Source: Plantago ovata (taxonomy: Eukaryota > Streptophyta > Magnoliopsida > Lamiales > Plantaginaceae). Taken from it: a DNA stretch of 64,000 bases. Within the stretch, counting starts at the first letter, position 1. Every line of letters starts with the position of its first letter. This document shows positions 33,720-44,530 of this stretch, one piece after another. The notes below the pieces were generated by a model. That model was not told where the DNA came from and made no database searches. It worked only from the letters and a program-made list of their open reading frames with translations. The DNA lies in NCBI GenBank assembly GCA_028274465.1, contig CM051458.1, forward strand, positions 29,586,692-29,650,691, given 5' to 3'. The translations under genes were made by a program, and so were the position numbers.

Positions 33720-34873
33720 GCGCAAGAAGGAGTCGAGTCAAAGAGTATAAACAATGGCGCTATCCGGGAGGCAACCCGGAGTTTTTATCTCTTTTTTACC
33801 GCTTTATTGCATGCATTCATACCTTGAACAATTTGCTTTTCATATGTGAATTTGTTCGTCTCTGTGTCGTATGTGCTTATGTTTGTGTTTGAGTGAACTT
33901 TTTCGAGTGGTTTTATGAGTAAAATGGTTTTCGGGGAATTTAAAAACCGCGTTTTTTCGAAATTTTCGTCCCCCAACCTCAGGAGGTGGGGGGCGAATCG
34001 CCCCATAAGTCCAGAGAGCTCCGCGCTCTCTGGACGTGCGGGGCGATTCTCCCCGCACGGGGCGACTCGCCCCTCACCCGGGGTGACTCGCCCCGCGTGA
34101 TCTGATGGAAGAAAAACGGGGGATGACCCCCATTCTCCTCATTTCTTCATCTCTTCACCCTTCTTACTCCAAAAATTCCCGAATTTTCAAAATATCTTCA
34201 CTCCTTCACAAAATCTTCATTACTCCATCAAATTGTGTGTTCTTTAGCTTCAATCGAAGCCCGTTACGTGCTCTTTCTTTTCATCCGAACAAATTTCTTC
34301 CTAGTTCATTCAATCTTTGGATTTGAGGTAACCTCACATGAACCCTAATTTTTCAAATTTGGGGTTTTTTTGACTTATGCTTCAATTAAGCTTGTATGAT
34401 GTATGGGTTGATGTTTTTTGTGATTAGAAACATTATCACTATCAATTGCATGCTCAATTAGGCTTGGTTTATTGGATTGAGAATTTTGCTATTAGATGAC
34501 TATATCTTGTTATGCAATGAATCTTTACCTTTCATTCCATGTTTAAACTTGTGTTTGTTGATGTGATAATGATGGGCATGTTGGTAGAATGCATGATTGA
34601 TGAAGTTGAGGATTTATGATGCTAGATTTTTTGTTACTGTGGTATGAATTGAGCCTTATTATTAAGGCTATTGGTTGTTTAGCAAGAGCATAATGTGATA
34701 TCTGCATGTAGTAGTTACATTGATATGTTGCATGTTGAAGTAGCTAGACTAGACATGGAGGTTTTTGAGGAGTTCGATTGTTGTAGATATCACTCGTATG
34801 ATCGCTCTTTCATTTGCATATGCATAAATTTGTTTTGTGTCATACAAGATACTAATTGCTGTTTGTAGGAATC
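33720..34873 (+). other. A'-right spacer between protease and ORF3
   Basis: No gene. The post-protease hairpin is at 33764-33779 with a following TTTTTATC run. The GC palindrome cluster is at 33975-34095 (GGGGGCGAATCGCCCC, GGGGCGATTC). AT-rich sequence then leads to ORF3 and ends CTGTTTGTAGGAATC before the ATG, resembling a splice acceptor. Confidence 0.7.
33764..33779 (+). other. Post-protease hairpin, A'-right
   Basis: CCGGGAGGCAACCCGG, a perfect 5 bp stem with a 6-base loop, 44 nt after the stop at 33719, followed by AGTTTTTATC. Confidence 0.75.
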
Positions 34874-36171
34874 ATGGCTCCACGAGGATCGAAGAAAGCT
34901 GGCTCAAGCAAGAAGGGGAAGGGGGTAGCATCAAGCTCCCAACCTTCTCACGAGATGTACGAGTTGTCTCTAGCTGCAATAGATGTCAGACAGAGGCTCG
35001 AAGCGGAGCTAGCCCAAGGTGGGAGATCGATTATACCAGACAGACGGATAGATATTCCGGATGAAGTGGCTAACATGGCAGGGTACATGACGCTCTCCCG
35101 ATTGGCGAGTAAAAGGAATTGGTGTTGGTATACTTCAAACAGATTCAAGGGGTACGACATGAGCCTCCTCCATGAGTTCTACGCTGGATTCACTGATCTT
35201 GAGGAGAAGGAGGGGATACTCGTTCGAGGCCTAATTGTACCATGGACGCCGGCCTCAATTTTTGGATTCATCCATTTTGGGCAACGGGAGTTCACAGGAA
35301 GCAACCATGCCTACGAGTATTCAAGGGCCTCTAGGGGGATAGGAAGTGAAATTACAGATGTGATCTGCAACAGGGAGTACAGGTATCCAAAACCGGAGCA
35401 CAACCTGCATGGATCCGTCAGACTGACCTTAGCATCGAGGCTAAGGTGATGATGAAATTCTGCATCTTCAACTTGATCCCTAGAAAGAATGACACTTGGA
35501 TACAGCCAAATTACGTCGAGCTCCTCTACTGCTTGATAGGCAAGCATCGAATCGACATCGGTCACATCATGTATGCCGAGTATGAGCGCCACTGGGAAAA
35601 GAAGAAGAAGCCCTTCATCTTTCCGAGCTTCATCACTGCCTACTGCAAATATTATGGGGTCGAGGACATTGATGAAGGGGATTGCGAGGTCGCTGCCCTT
35701 TCACCTTCGACTATTGATGTGCAGCTGACTAGGTATCAAATGAAGAACCCCACGGCTGCTGCTGCTGATGTGGAAGCACCCTTCTAACCGACCGATTCAG
35801 ATAATGAAAATGATTATGAGGATGCTATGGAAGCTGATGATGGCCGAGCCCCTATCCCGGATATTCCTTTTGTCCATAGAGCACCACATGCACCGCCTCG
35901 AGCACCACATGGGTCTCAAGGCTTTGACTTCTCAGATTTTCGGGCCCATATCACTGATAGTGTTGCAGCCTTGACCACTACTGTCCAAGGAATGCGAGAA
36001 GACCTCGATGGGCACATTGCCCAGCGCAACCGCGATTGGGAATTGTTTGAGGAGCATCGCCGAGAGGATAGGCAGGTGAGGTGGGAGCAACAACAGCTCA
36101 TCCAGCGGCAACATGATCTCCTGTCTGACATGTGGAGAGACTATTATGGGGATGACAATCCCGATAACTAG
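34874..36171 (+). pseudogene. A'-right ORF3 (env-position plant retroelement protein)
   Basis: About 430 codons from ATG 34874. A basic Ser/Lys/Gly N-terminus (MAPRGSKKAGSSKKGKG) is followed by the Transposase_32-like core (NWCWYTSNRFKGYD, LLHEFYAGF, VRGLIVPWTPAS). After a conserved middle (NLIPRKNDTW, HIMYAEYERHWEKKKKP) comes an acidic and Pro-rich stretch, then a Gln/Arg-rich helical tail. A frameshift near 35395 and an in-frame TAA near 35788 disable it. Function is unknown. The family occupies the env position of Athila elements but shows no signal peptide or membrane span here. Confidence 0.83.
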
Positions 36172-37760
36172 TCTTTTCACATGTCCAATCTCAGCCGACC
36201 GAGGCCAAACCGTTCGGTAACATCTAGTATCACTTCTTATTACTCATTCTCTTTTGCTAGGGACTAGCTTAAGTTTCATAAGGGGGATGGGATGTGAACC
36301 GTAATGTTAAGTATTGTTTGGCTTTTGTGTTGATTGGTATCTTGTTTTTTGTTTGGATTTGCATTTGCACGTTTACTGCTTTCTTAGTTTTTAGTTGCAT
36401 ACACTACATTCATCCTAGGATAGTCTTGCATGTTTTATGTGGAGTTTCTTGCCAAATTTTTTGAACTTTTTTATTGGGTAGATTAACTAATTATGACATT
36501 AATCGTATGTTTCATCTCTATGAATTTGTTTGAGGTTTTTCTCTCTTGGCTTGTCGCATTTATGTATTACACTTAGTTAAGCTTGGTAGTCTCGACATCA
36601 CTTAGTGGTGTTTTCTCTACTGCGGTTCACGAAGGCTTTTATAATAGGATGATGCATGTTAGGGTCTTATGGTTGTTTTCCCGAGTAATTATGTACCTAA
36701 GAGGCAACAAGTGTTCAACTTGCTTTAAGATTGCTAAATGCCTAGGAAGGAGGTAGTGTGAGATTGTGTGATCCTTTGTTTGCAACCTATTCTTTCAAAT
36801 AGGTTTGGGGAGGGGGTTACACTTTCATTAGACTTGTTTTTCATTTTTAGTGAGTATTGTGAGTTTATTTTTCCTTTTTTGTAAATTTTGTACTCCAACC
36901 TATTCTTTCGAATAGGTTTGGGGAAGTCGTTCGTGTGCCATTTTTGTTTCTTTTTCGTTGTGCTACTGCTGGCTAAAAAAAAATTGAAAAAAAATTCCAG
37001 AAAAAAAAGAAAAAAAACTGGAAAAGAAAAAAAAAGAAGAAAAAAAAAGAAAAAAAAAAGAAAAGACCCCAAAAAAGCAAGGAAGGGTCCAAAAAGCCAA
37101 AAGCAGTTTAGCAAAGTGTTGTCTCATTTTCCAATTCTTGTAGTGTTCGTAATCGTGTTGTAATTTTCTAACGTTTCTTTTTCGTTTGAGTGTCATCTGT
37201 TCTAGACCACCCTCGTCCTGCCATTCAGGAAGTGGTGAATAGCTTAAGGCTTTGCTTGAGAGCGCACATGCCTCCTTCCTTTCATGTCTGTCGACCGAGC
37301 ACTCTTTTTTTCTTTCAAAATGGGTAGAATAGGGGAGTGTTATCTTTTTTAGGGAACCCTCCTTCGTTTGATGAGAGCCAGTATTGGTTCGACCTCTTTG
37401 AGGAAAAGTCTTAACGTGGTGAACAGTAGTAAGTCCTGAGTTTCATAGGCACGGGACAACCATTCGTATTCTAACATGTTTCATTACGTCGTCACTGACC
37501 AGGTCCAGGTAGAGAATGTTATGAGAGACTATCTTGTCTTGACATAAGTGCTTATGTGAATGTGTATGAGTCGATCGAGACATTTTTCAACCTATATTAA
37601 TGATATGATTTGTATGGTTCTTGCTCATATGTTTTTTGATAGATTCAATAGATTAGTTCATTTCATTTGGCATGAGACTCCATTTTTGTGTTGCATTGTT
37701 TTTTGCATTAGAGTCTAGCTTAGTTGCTTGAGGACAAGCAAAGGTTCGGTTTGGGGTGTT
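36172..37760 (+). other. A'-right 3' noncoding region and polypurine tract
   Basis: No gene. Hairpin-polypurine modules are at 36785-36802 and 36899-36916, a purine-rich A tract at 36975-37075, and the CACCCTCGTCCTGCC block near 37209. The polypurine tract GGTTCGGTTTGGGGTGTT directly precedes the LTR. Nearly collinear with AthA 13130-14477. Confidence 0.78.
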
Positions 37761-38961
37761 TGATGAACGTGTGTTTTACAATTTCATTTGAGTCTCTTTC
37801 ACCTATTTTAGCTATCCTCTATGTTAATTTAGCTATATTTTAGTGCATTTTATTAGAATAGTGTCACGTTTCCCTTTAGTTTGTATTTTACAGGTTTTGG
37901 GTGAAAAACGAGGTTTTCCGGGAAATTATATTGAAGTAGACAAGGAATTGGTGTTCCGAAGGCCTATTTGGAGTATCCAGAAGATTCCGGATAGGATTTG
38001 AAGTCTAGGGGTCGAGTCTGAAGGCTAAAAGGTCACTAGAAGGCAAAAACCGAGTCCGAAAAGGAGAAGAAATCCAAAAACGCGTCGAAAACGCGTAAAA
38101 GGCCAAAAAAACCTCCCGGGCGAGCCGCCCGGGACGTGGGGCGAATCGCCCCACACCAGGAAAATCGCCCGGTGTGTGGGGCCCTTCGCCCCACACCTGC
38201 CGAAACACTATATATAGTTGCTCAGTTTTCTCCGTTTTTCATACTTTTCCAGACCTTTTCTCTCACCTTTCTCATTAGTTTTAGGTAGGAATTCTCCAGA
38301 GCCTGTTCTGGGGATTCTTAGCTTAGGAGATACTTTTTCTTAGCGTTTTGGAGCTTGTAAGATCGCGATTCTTCGGAGATTGACAACCTTCGGTAACATT
38401 GTATCTTACAGTTTTTCTATTTATATTTATATATCTTTCAACATGTTTTCATTCATTCGTGTTATGATTTCTGTTGATTGCATGACAACTATGAGTAGCT
38501 AAACTTCTCGTTGGTGATAGTATGTGATTTCTTAGCGAAGGGTTAATAATTATGCTAATGGCTATATCGCGCATTATACTTTGAGTTATTGCTTTATTTC
38601 TTTGATCTATCTAAAACCTCTATCTTCGTAGTGTTGAATAATTACGGAACACAATTGGACAATTCATTCATCAATGATCTCTATGCAAAACCGGGGACTT
38701 CATGCATGATTATTAACCTGCTATGCTTTGAATGACCATACTATCACCAATCTCCATTATCTGTTAAGAAAAACCTTTGCTAAGACGTCTGTTGATTTTA
38801 TATTCTTAAGTTAGATTAGATAAAGCTAGTTATAGTCCTTAGAGATCGACACTCGAGGTTATTTTACTGCTACACTACGGTTTTCGTTGTAGTTGTGAAT
38901 TGCCTTTGGCTAAATACAAATTTATTTGATTAATTGAGTCTGACAAATTCTACGTTCATCA
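37761..38961 (+). repeat. A'-right 3' LTR
   Basis: 1201 bp, TGATGAACGTG to ACGTTCATCA. The GC palindrome cluster (38113-38195) lies directly upstream of TATATATA (38209-38216). Much of it aligns by eye with the AthA LTR. It is followed by ATTGG, which is not found at the far end of the structure (19902-19906 reads GCTTC). Confidence 0.9.
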
Positions 38962-39527
38962 ATTGGTATTTAAATGACTTAGACTATTTCGTGCTCTACT
39001 TGCCTAGACCGGATGCTGGAGTTACTGATGATGATTTGCGAATAAAGGTTTCGCTATGGGAGTCGAGGATAGAGCGAAGGCTTAGTTGAGATCTTTAGAA
39101 GCTGGATCCTTGACCACATGGGCTCAAGTGTTTGAAAAATTTATGGATCGGTATTATCCCGCTTCCAAGACTATGGATATGAAGAGACAAATCAACACTT
39201 TTGAGCAGAAGTATAATGAAGCCTTCCACGAGGCCTACGACCGATTTAAAGGTTTCCAATATCGGTGCCCACATCATGGCTTTGATAGAGGTCAGCTCCT
39301 CCAATTCTTCTATAATGGTTTGCTTCCAGAAGTTCAAACACAAGTTGGATGGCATTTGTGGAGGAAGCATGGGAGAGTTGTTTCCGAGTCAAGCTCAAGC
39401 GAAGTTGAACATAATGTACCGAAATTCTCAGAACCGGAATATAAGAGCCAAGGTTCTTTCAAGAGAACCTAGAGTAGAACCCATAGGAGATTTTGAAGAG
39501 CAAGTGGCTTGTGGCAATGACTATGAG
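38962..39527 (+). pseudogene. C fragment gag (middle and end)
   Basis: Enters mid-domain (a counterpart of GYLNELENF in C-nested) and continues ARPGAGVTDDD-like, SLTTWAQVFEKFMDRYYPASK and FYNGLLPEVQTQV. It has a frameshift near 39050, a TAG replacing Trp near 39085 and another frameshift near 39345. The zinc knuckle seen in C-nested and D is not present before the frame ends. Confidence 0.78.
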
Positions 39528-39596
39528 TAAGGATTCATCAATCAACGTCAACATGCTGAGGTAAATTGCGGGGTATCCGGATATGCTCCATCTTCT

Positions 39597-40505
39597 TTGC
39601 TTGCTATGGTGCAAATCTTGGTACAAAAGACCGACAAGTTTATTGATTCCTATTACAAGAATCAGGCTATGAACGAGAAGCAATTTGAGAACTTGGAGGC
39701 TAGTACTTCTTTTCTCAACAAGAAGCTGCAAGAGCTCATGGATAGAGGAGCTAGTTGTGAGCAAGAGAAGCTTTTGGGTAATACCGAGAGAGCTATGGCC
39801 ATCACGGTGGTGACTGATATTCCAGTTGAGATCACGTTCACAAGAGCAGGAGCACGAGTAGAGGTGCCAAGTAGCAAGAAAATCTCTGAGCCTTGCGTTG
39901 CTAGCAACGAGCCTAAGTCATCTATTGTTGAGGAAGAAGCTTCGCATATTGAAGAAGAAAAGTCATCGTCTGAGGATGAGATGGTGGAAGTACCCACACT
40001 TGAAAGCTTCGATGTGGAAATCGGTCTTGGCACGAAGGATGGTATATTGGCTACACTGGACACGGGAGCTGGAGTCAATGTCTTGTCGATGAACGTGTAT
40101 GAAGAGTCCCGGTTGACTGGTTTGAATCCAATGAAAGCTATGGTTCAACTTGTTGATGGGTCAATGAGGAGACCTTTGGGAGTTCTCGAGGACTTGGTTG
40201 TGAGACTTGCTGGTGTTGAGGTGAAGACGAGCTTCATAGTTATGCTGACTTCGGAAGCCAAACTTAAGGATGTGGTCCTGTTGGGAAGAGCCTTTATCAA
40301 TAAGGTGCACATGGTGATTGACATGTACCGTCGTACATGTAGTTTTGAGGTAGATGGCAAGCGACACACGTTGCGAGTCATTGTTAATTCATGTGTTGAT
40401 AAGACTTGCACTAACAAACTTATAGGATACTTATGGTCCTCTATTTCTTCGTTCAAATGTGCAGGGATTTCACCGATTGAAGAGGGCGCTGATGGGGAAG
40501 TCTAG
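39597..40505 (+). pseudogene. C fragment protease ORF
   Basis: 302 open codons. A helical segment (FENLEASTSFLNKKLQELMDRGAS) shared with C-nested and D is followed by an acidic linker. The aspartic protease then carries ATLDTGAGVNVLSMNV and VVLLGRAFINKVHMVIDMYRRT. It stops at 40505 without entering RT. Its own frame has no internal stop, but it is separated from gag by lesions. Confidence 0.82.
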
Positions 40506-42257
40506 TACCCAATTTGAATTCAACCCCAATTGAGCCTTGAAGAGTAGAGCCAACGATATGTAAACAAAGGCGCTTCTCGGGAGGCAAACCGAGGTGGTAA
40601 TGTCCTTTGCATTTAGTTAGATACCTTTTCTTTCGATAGATTTCTTGTTTTTCTTTCTGCATGCATTTGTTTTGTGCCTTGGGTAGGAAAAAGTGGGAAA
40701 AAATATAGAATTTGGGGCATATGGGACAAGTGAGTCGCTTGGGAACTGGAACGAATTCCAGAAACTCAAGCCAGCACCAATCGAGTCACTTGGAAATCCC
40801 AAGCGGTTCGCTTGGGAACTGGCAGAGTTACTGGAAATCTGCCAGTTTCCAAGCGAGTTGCTTGGCTGGATCCAAGCGCACCGCTTCCCAAGTAATCCGC
40901 TTGGCCCTGTATCCCCAAATTCTATTTTTTTTCCATTCTTTCCACCTTTAGGCACCCGCTTTCACTTGTTTCTTGAGTATTTTCAGGTACTACTCATCCT
41001 TAGGAGTTGGACACGAACCCTTAATCTCAGGGAAATGTACTTTTAATCCAATTTCTCCTTTATTATCAACTTTTCTTTGCTCGAGGACGAGCAAAAGTTT
41101 AGGTTTGGGGAGGGGTTATTGGATTTTCAAGTACTATGTGCGCTTTTGGTTCGTGCATACCTTTTAGCTCAAGTTCCTTGTGATTTGTCGTGTTTTTTCA
41201 AAGTTTTGCATGCATATCATCCATATATTAGTTGATGCACGTTGTTGTGTGTGGAGTTTATTGCCAAGGTTTTTAAAACTTTTTTATTGTGTAGACTAAG
41301 TGTTTATGACCATTGACCATATGATGCATTTCATTGCAAGTAGTTTGAGGCTTGTCTCGCCTGGTTTGTCACATTTTCATGTGCACTAGTTAAGCTTAGT
41401 GGTCTCGATTTCACCTTGAGTGGTGTTTCTTCTGATGCGGTTCACGATGGCCTTACAAACTGATGCATGTTAGAGTCTATGGTTGTAACCCGTGTAATTA
41501 TGTACGTAAGAGGCGACAAGTTCTTCACCTCGATTAGAGATTGTCAAATGCCTAGGAAGAAGGTTGTGTGAGGTGTGTGATTCCCTGTATTAAACCTATT
41601 TTTTCGAATAGGTTTGGGCAGGGGGTTGCTTCATTGTACTTGTCTTTCGTCTTTGAGTAGTTGTAAAGTTTTCTTCTTCTTCTTTTTGTTTTGTTCTCCA
41701 ACCTATTCTTTCGAATAGGTTTGGGGAGGTGTCTTTGTAAATTTGTCCCTCTTTATTTTCGTCTTTGTGCTCAAACCTATTCTCTCAAATAGGTTTGGGG
41801 AGGTGTTTTTTGGTTGTTTCGTTGTTAAGTGTTGCTGCTTGCATAATAGAAAAAAGAGAAAAAAAGGAAAAAGAGAAAAGAAAAGAAAAAAAAAGAGAAA
41901 AAGAAATATATAAAAAAAGAGAGAAAAAGAAGAAAAGAAAATAAGGAATAAGACCCAAAAAAGCAAAACAAGGGTCGTTGCAAACCAAAAAGCAGTCTTT
42001 GTAATTGACAAGTGTCATGTAAATATTTTGTTCTTGTGAAGCTCTCGAGTTGTAAATTCTATCTTTTGTTTCGTGTCGCCTTTGTCCAAGGTCTGTTCTT
42101 GACCACCCTCGTCCTGCTATTCAGGAAGTGGTTGAAAGAGACTCAATCTTTGAGAGTCTGGGTAAATAGGGGAGTGCTATCTTTCTAGGGAACCCTCCTT
42201 CGTTTGATGAGAGTCAGTATTGGTTCGCCCTTTCTTGAGGAAAAGTCTCGCTTGGTG
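40506..42257 (+). other. C fragment 3' noncoding region
   Basis: No gene. The post-protease hairpin variant is at 40577-40593, the GC palindrome cluster at 40735-40905 (CCAAGCGGTTCGCTTGG type), and an internal polypurine-like run near 41103-41117. Three hairpin-polypurine modules are at 41595-41612, 41702-41719 and 41776-41793, with an A-rich tract at 41850-41945 and the CACCCTCGTCCTGC block near 42104. It ends where a copia LTR begins. Confidence 0.75.
40577..40593 (+). other. Post-protease hairpin variant, C fragment
   Basis: CTCGGGAGGCAAACCGAG: the stem is kept with a changed base pair set (CTCGG with CCGAG). It lies 71 nt after the stop at 40505, farther than in the other four copies. 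Confidence 0.6.
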
Positions 42258-44357
42258 TGATACTATATATGTCCTAGAGACAGTCCTTATTAAGGGCATG
42301 TGGACCTTATAGAGGGCATATATGTACTATTACACAGGTCAACGTAATATAATATATGTTCGTTGTTTGACTATTGAGTATCGCTTTCATATTTATATTA
42401 CACCAGGCATGCAACATGTCATATCTCTATTTCTGTCTGTATTGATATTAAACATGTCCCCTCGGATAGATGACCGATCACACAGATAGTGGGAGCTGTG
42501 TGAGTTATCATCTATCCCAAACTCTCCCTAGTCGAGGTTCATCTCGGATGTAGGGGTCTGAATGAACCAGCTGAGACTAGTATGCGTGGAGGTTATACTT
42601 GTTGGAGCAAGTGTGAGCCGATCCCACGGCCACGGAACGGATTGTTGCACAATCAAGAAACGTTCCCATAACTGCGCATAGTTGTTCGATGGAAGATTAC
42701 CGAACAATGGAACTACCCACCGGACACTCCCATCGATGTATACTCTACACTGAAGTGTCTATGGGAACCGGTAAGTTGTCGAAGTGATGTCAGTCATCCT
42801 TTGGACTTACAGGACTTTATCATCACATTTGTTGCCCCATATACTTGGTGGACCCGTCGATGTCAGCTCTGAATAAGCAGTTGACCTAAGACACGATCCA
42901 GGATTATGGCTACATACAAATGGGGATGATAAGTGTTTCTGTGAAGGATTCATCTCTCATGTGTAGCACAAGAGAGTACTGGTCATAGTCTTCATAATTG
43001 TGTTTGTAAAGTCACTGGCCAGTGCATCGATATATTATGATGGTCATAAGTATATCTTCGTAACCAAGCAACTCCCTGAGACGCCCGTGGATGTATTATT
43101 GGGATTGACACATCATCGATCCTAGATGCATTCGAGTCAATCAGATTGAGGGACGTTACCATCGCCGCGTTGAGCGTAACAGGCTTCGCAACGAAAGGGT
43201 TTGCTTTGAGAAACCTCTCAAACGTCCTCATGTATTAATATTGCAAATGAAACCGTGTAGGAATTACATTTTGCCTAGTATAGGACTTGCTTAATACAAT
43301 GAGGCCCTATGGGTCAGACTATGTGGTGATTCAGCTTATCAGAATATCCTTGAAGATGGAATCGCTATTGATTTGGAATTAATTGTGATTGATTGATTAT
43401 ATTTGATTTAGAATTAATTATAATATTTAGTGGCTCAATTAATGATTTGGAATTATTAATTGAATTGGCCAAATAATTGTATTTTATGTAAATACAATTA
43501 AAGATTATATTTTAGAAATATAATAGAGGTTTGATTTGAAAGGATATGTTAATTTAGAATTAACATATGCACATGGGCAAAATCTACTTGGAGTTTGAAT
43601 TGCCTTAGAACTATAAGTGGGTCCCAAAATCGGGACCCACCTGCCTCCCGCAGGACACGCGCGCGTGCGAGCTGAGTAGGGGAAGGAGTTCGACTCCTTC
43701 CTCTATTAGAAGTCCAAGGGATAAGTTAGATTTTCCTGATTGAGTTTTGATTTGATTGGGAATGAATCTAGACTTGAAATTGGTTACCTAGTGCGATAAG
43801 AATTAGATTCTTATTCCTTTACGAAGTCTAATTGCTTATGCTTTAGGCTTCTATTGACTACTATATAACTAAGTCATTAGGGAGCTTTTTTCAGTATTCT
43901 GAACAATCAAATTTTTAGAGAATTATTCTACCTTTCTTAGAGAAAACAAAAGCTCTCCCCCTCTCCTCTATAAGCCGCGCGCGCCACCCTCTTGCCAGAG
44001 GAAAATCGCCGCCCCATCTTCTTGGTCACACAAAGAATATCCTAGCATTCTTCCGATAGGCTGTTCATCTGTGGATACCAAGGTTGAGGTTCTAGGAGCT
44101 GGAAACTAACTCTTATTGTCTTGCAGATAATCAGAGTATTGCAGATATCTTCGACTTCGACGAAGGAGAAGATACACCAGATTATTACGAAGACTTGGAA
44201 GTTGTGCTTGCTTTGGAAGTAAGGTTAGTTTTCTAATTGACGTGTTTAAATATATATATATATACGGCATATACATAATCAATTAACCTGTATGTTAAGA
44301 AATTTTTTGAAATTCCGATGCGTACCCTAGGGGTAACTCCGACTGCATTTTCTTACA
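42258..44357 (+). repeat. Copia 5' LTR (truncated copy)
   Basis: 2100 bp, TGATACTATATATG to TTCTTACA. One base follows, then TGGTATCAGAGC, the initiator tRNA-Met primer site. It carries the 21 bp perfect hairpin GGAAGGAGT-TCG-ACTCCTTCC at 43681-43701. Confidence 0.92.
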
Positions 44358-44499
44358 GTGGTATCAGAGCTAGGTTAATTGATTACGTATATACGTATAT
44401 ATGTTGTATGCTTTTGTAGTTTATGTGGATGCAATTGATTCTATGATTAATTCGATTTTCAAAAGTTTTTTTTTATATAAATTTAAAATTTATAATTTA

Positions 44500-44530
<31 letters not shown>

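Larger units (their letters stand above)
33164..38961 (+). mobile_element. A'-right: non-autonomous gypsy copy, 5'-truncated
   Basis: Protease (to 33719), spacer, ORF3 (34874-36171), 3' noncoding region and 3' LTR (37761-38961), all plus strand. Same architecture as A'-left but without the internal insertion. No RT, RNase H or integrase lies in the 1.15 kb between protease and ORF3. The sequence next to its LTR end (38962 on) is gag of a C-family element. Confidence 0.87.
38962..42257 (+). mobile_element. C-family gypsy fragment, plus strand
   Basis: Contains gag from its middle onward, protease, and 3' noncoding sequence, cut on the left by the A' LTR and on the right by a copia LTR. It matches C-nested in gag, protease, palindrome cores and the 3' region. 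It lacks ORF3 and, like the other copies, lacks RT, RNase H and integrase. Confidence 0.8.

Noticed and set aside
33720-33780. Post-protease hairpin as a frameshift or readthrough stimulator
   Set aside because: Stimulators sit within about 10 nt of the shift or stop site. Here the gap is 44-46 nt and no RT frame follows.
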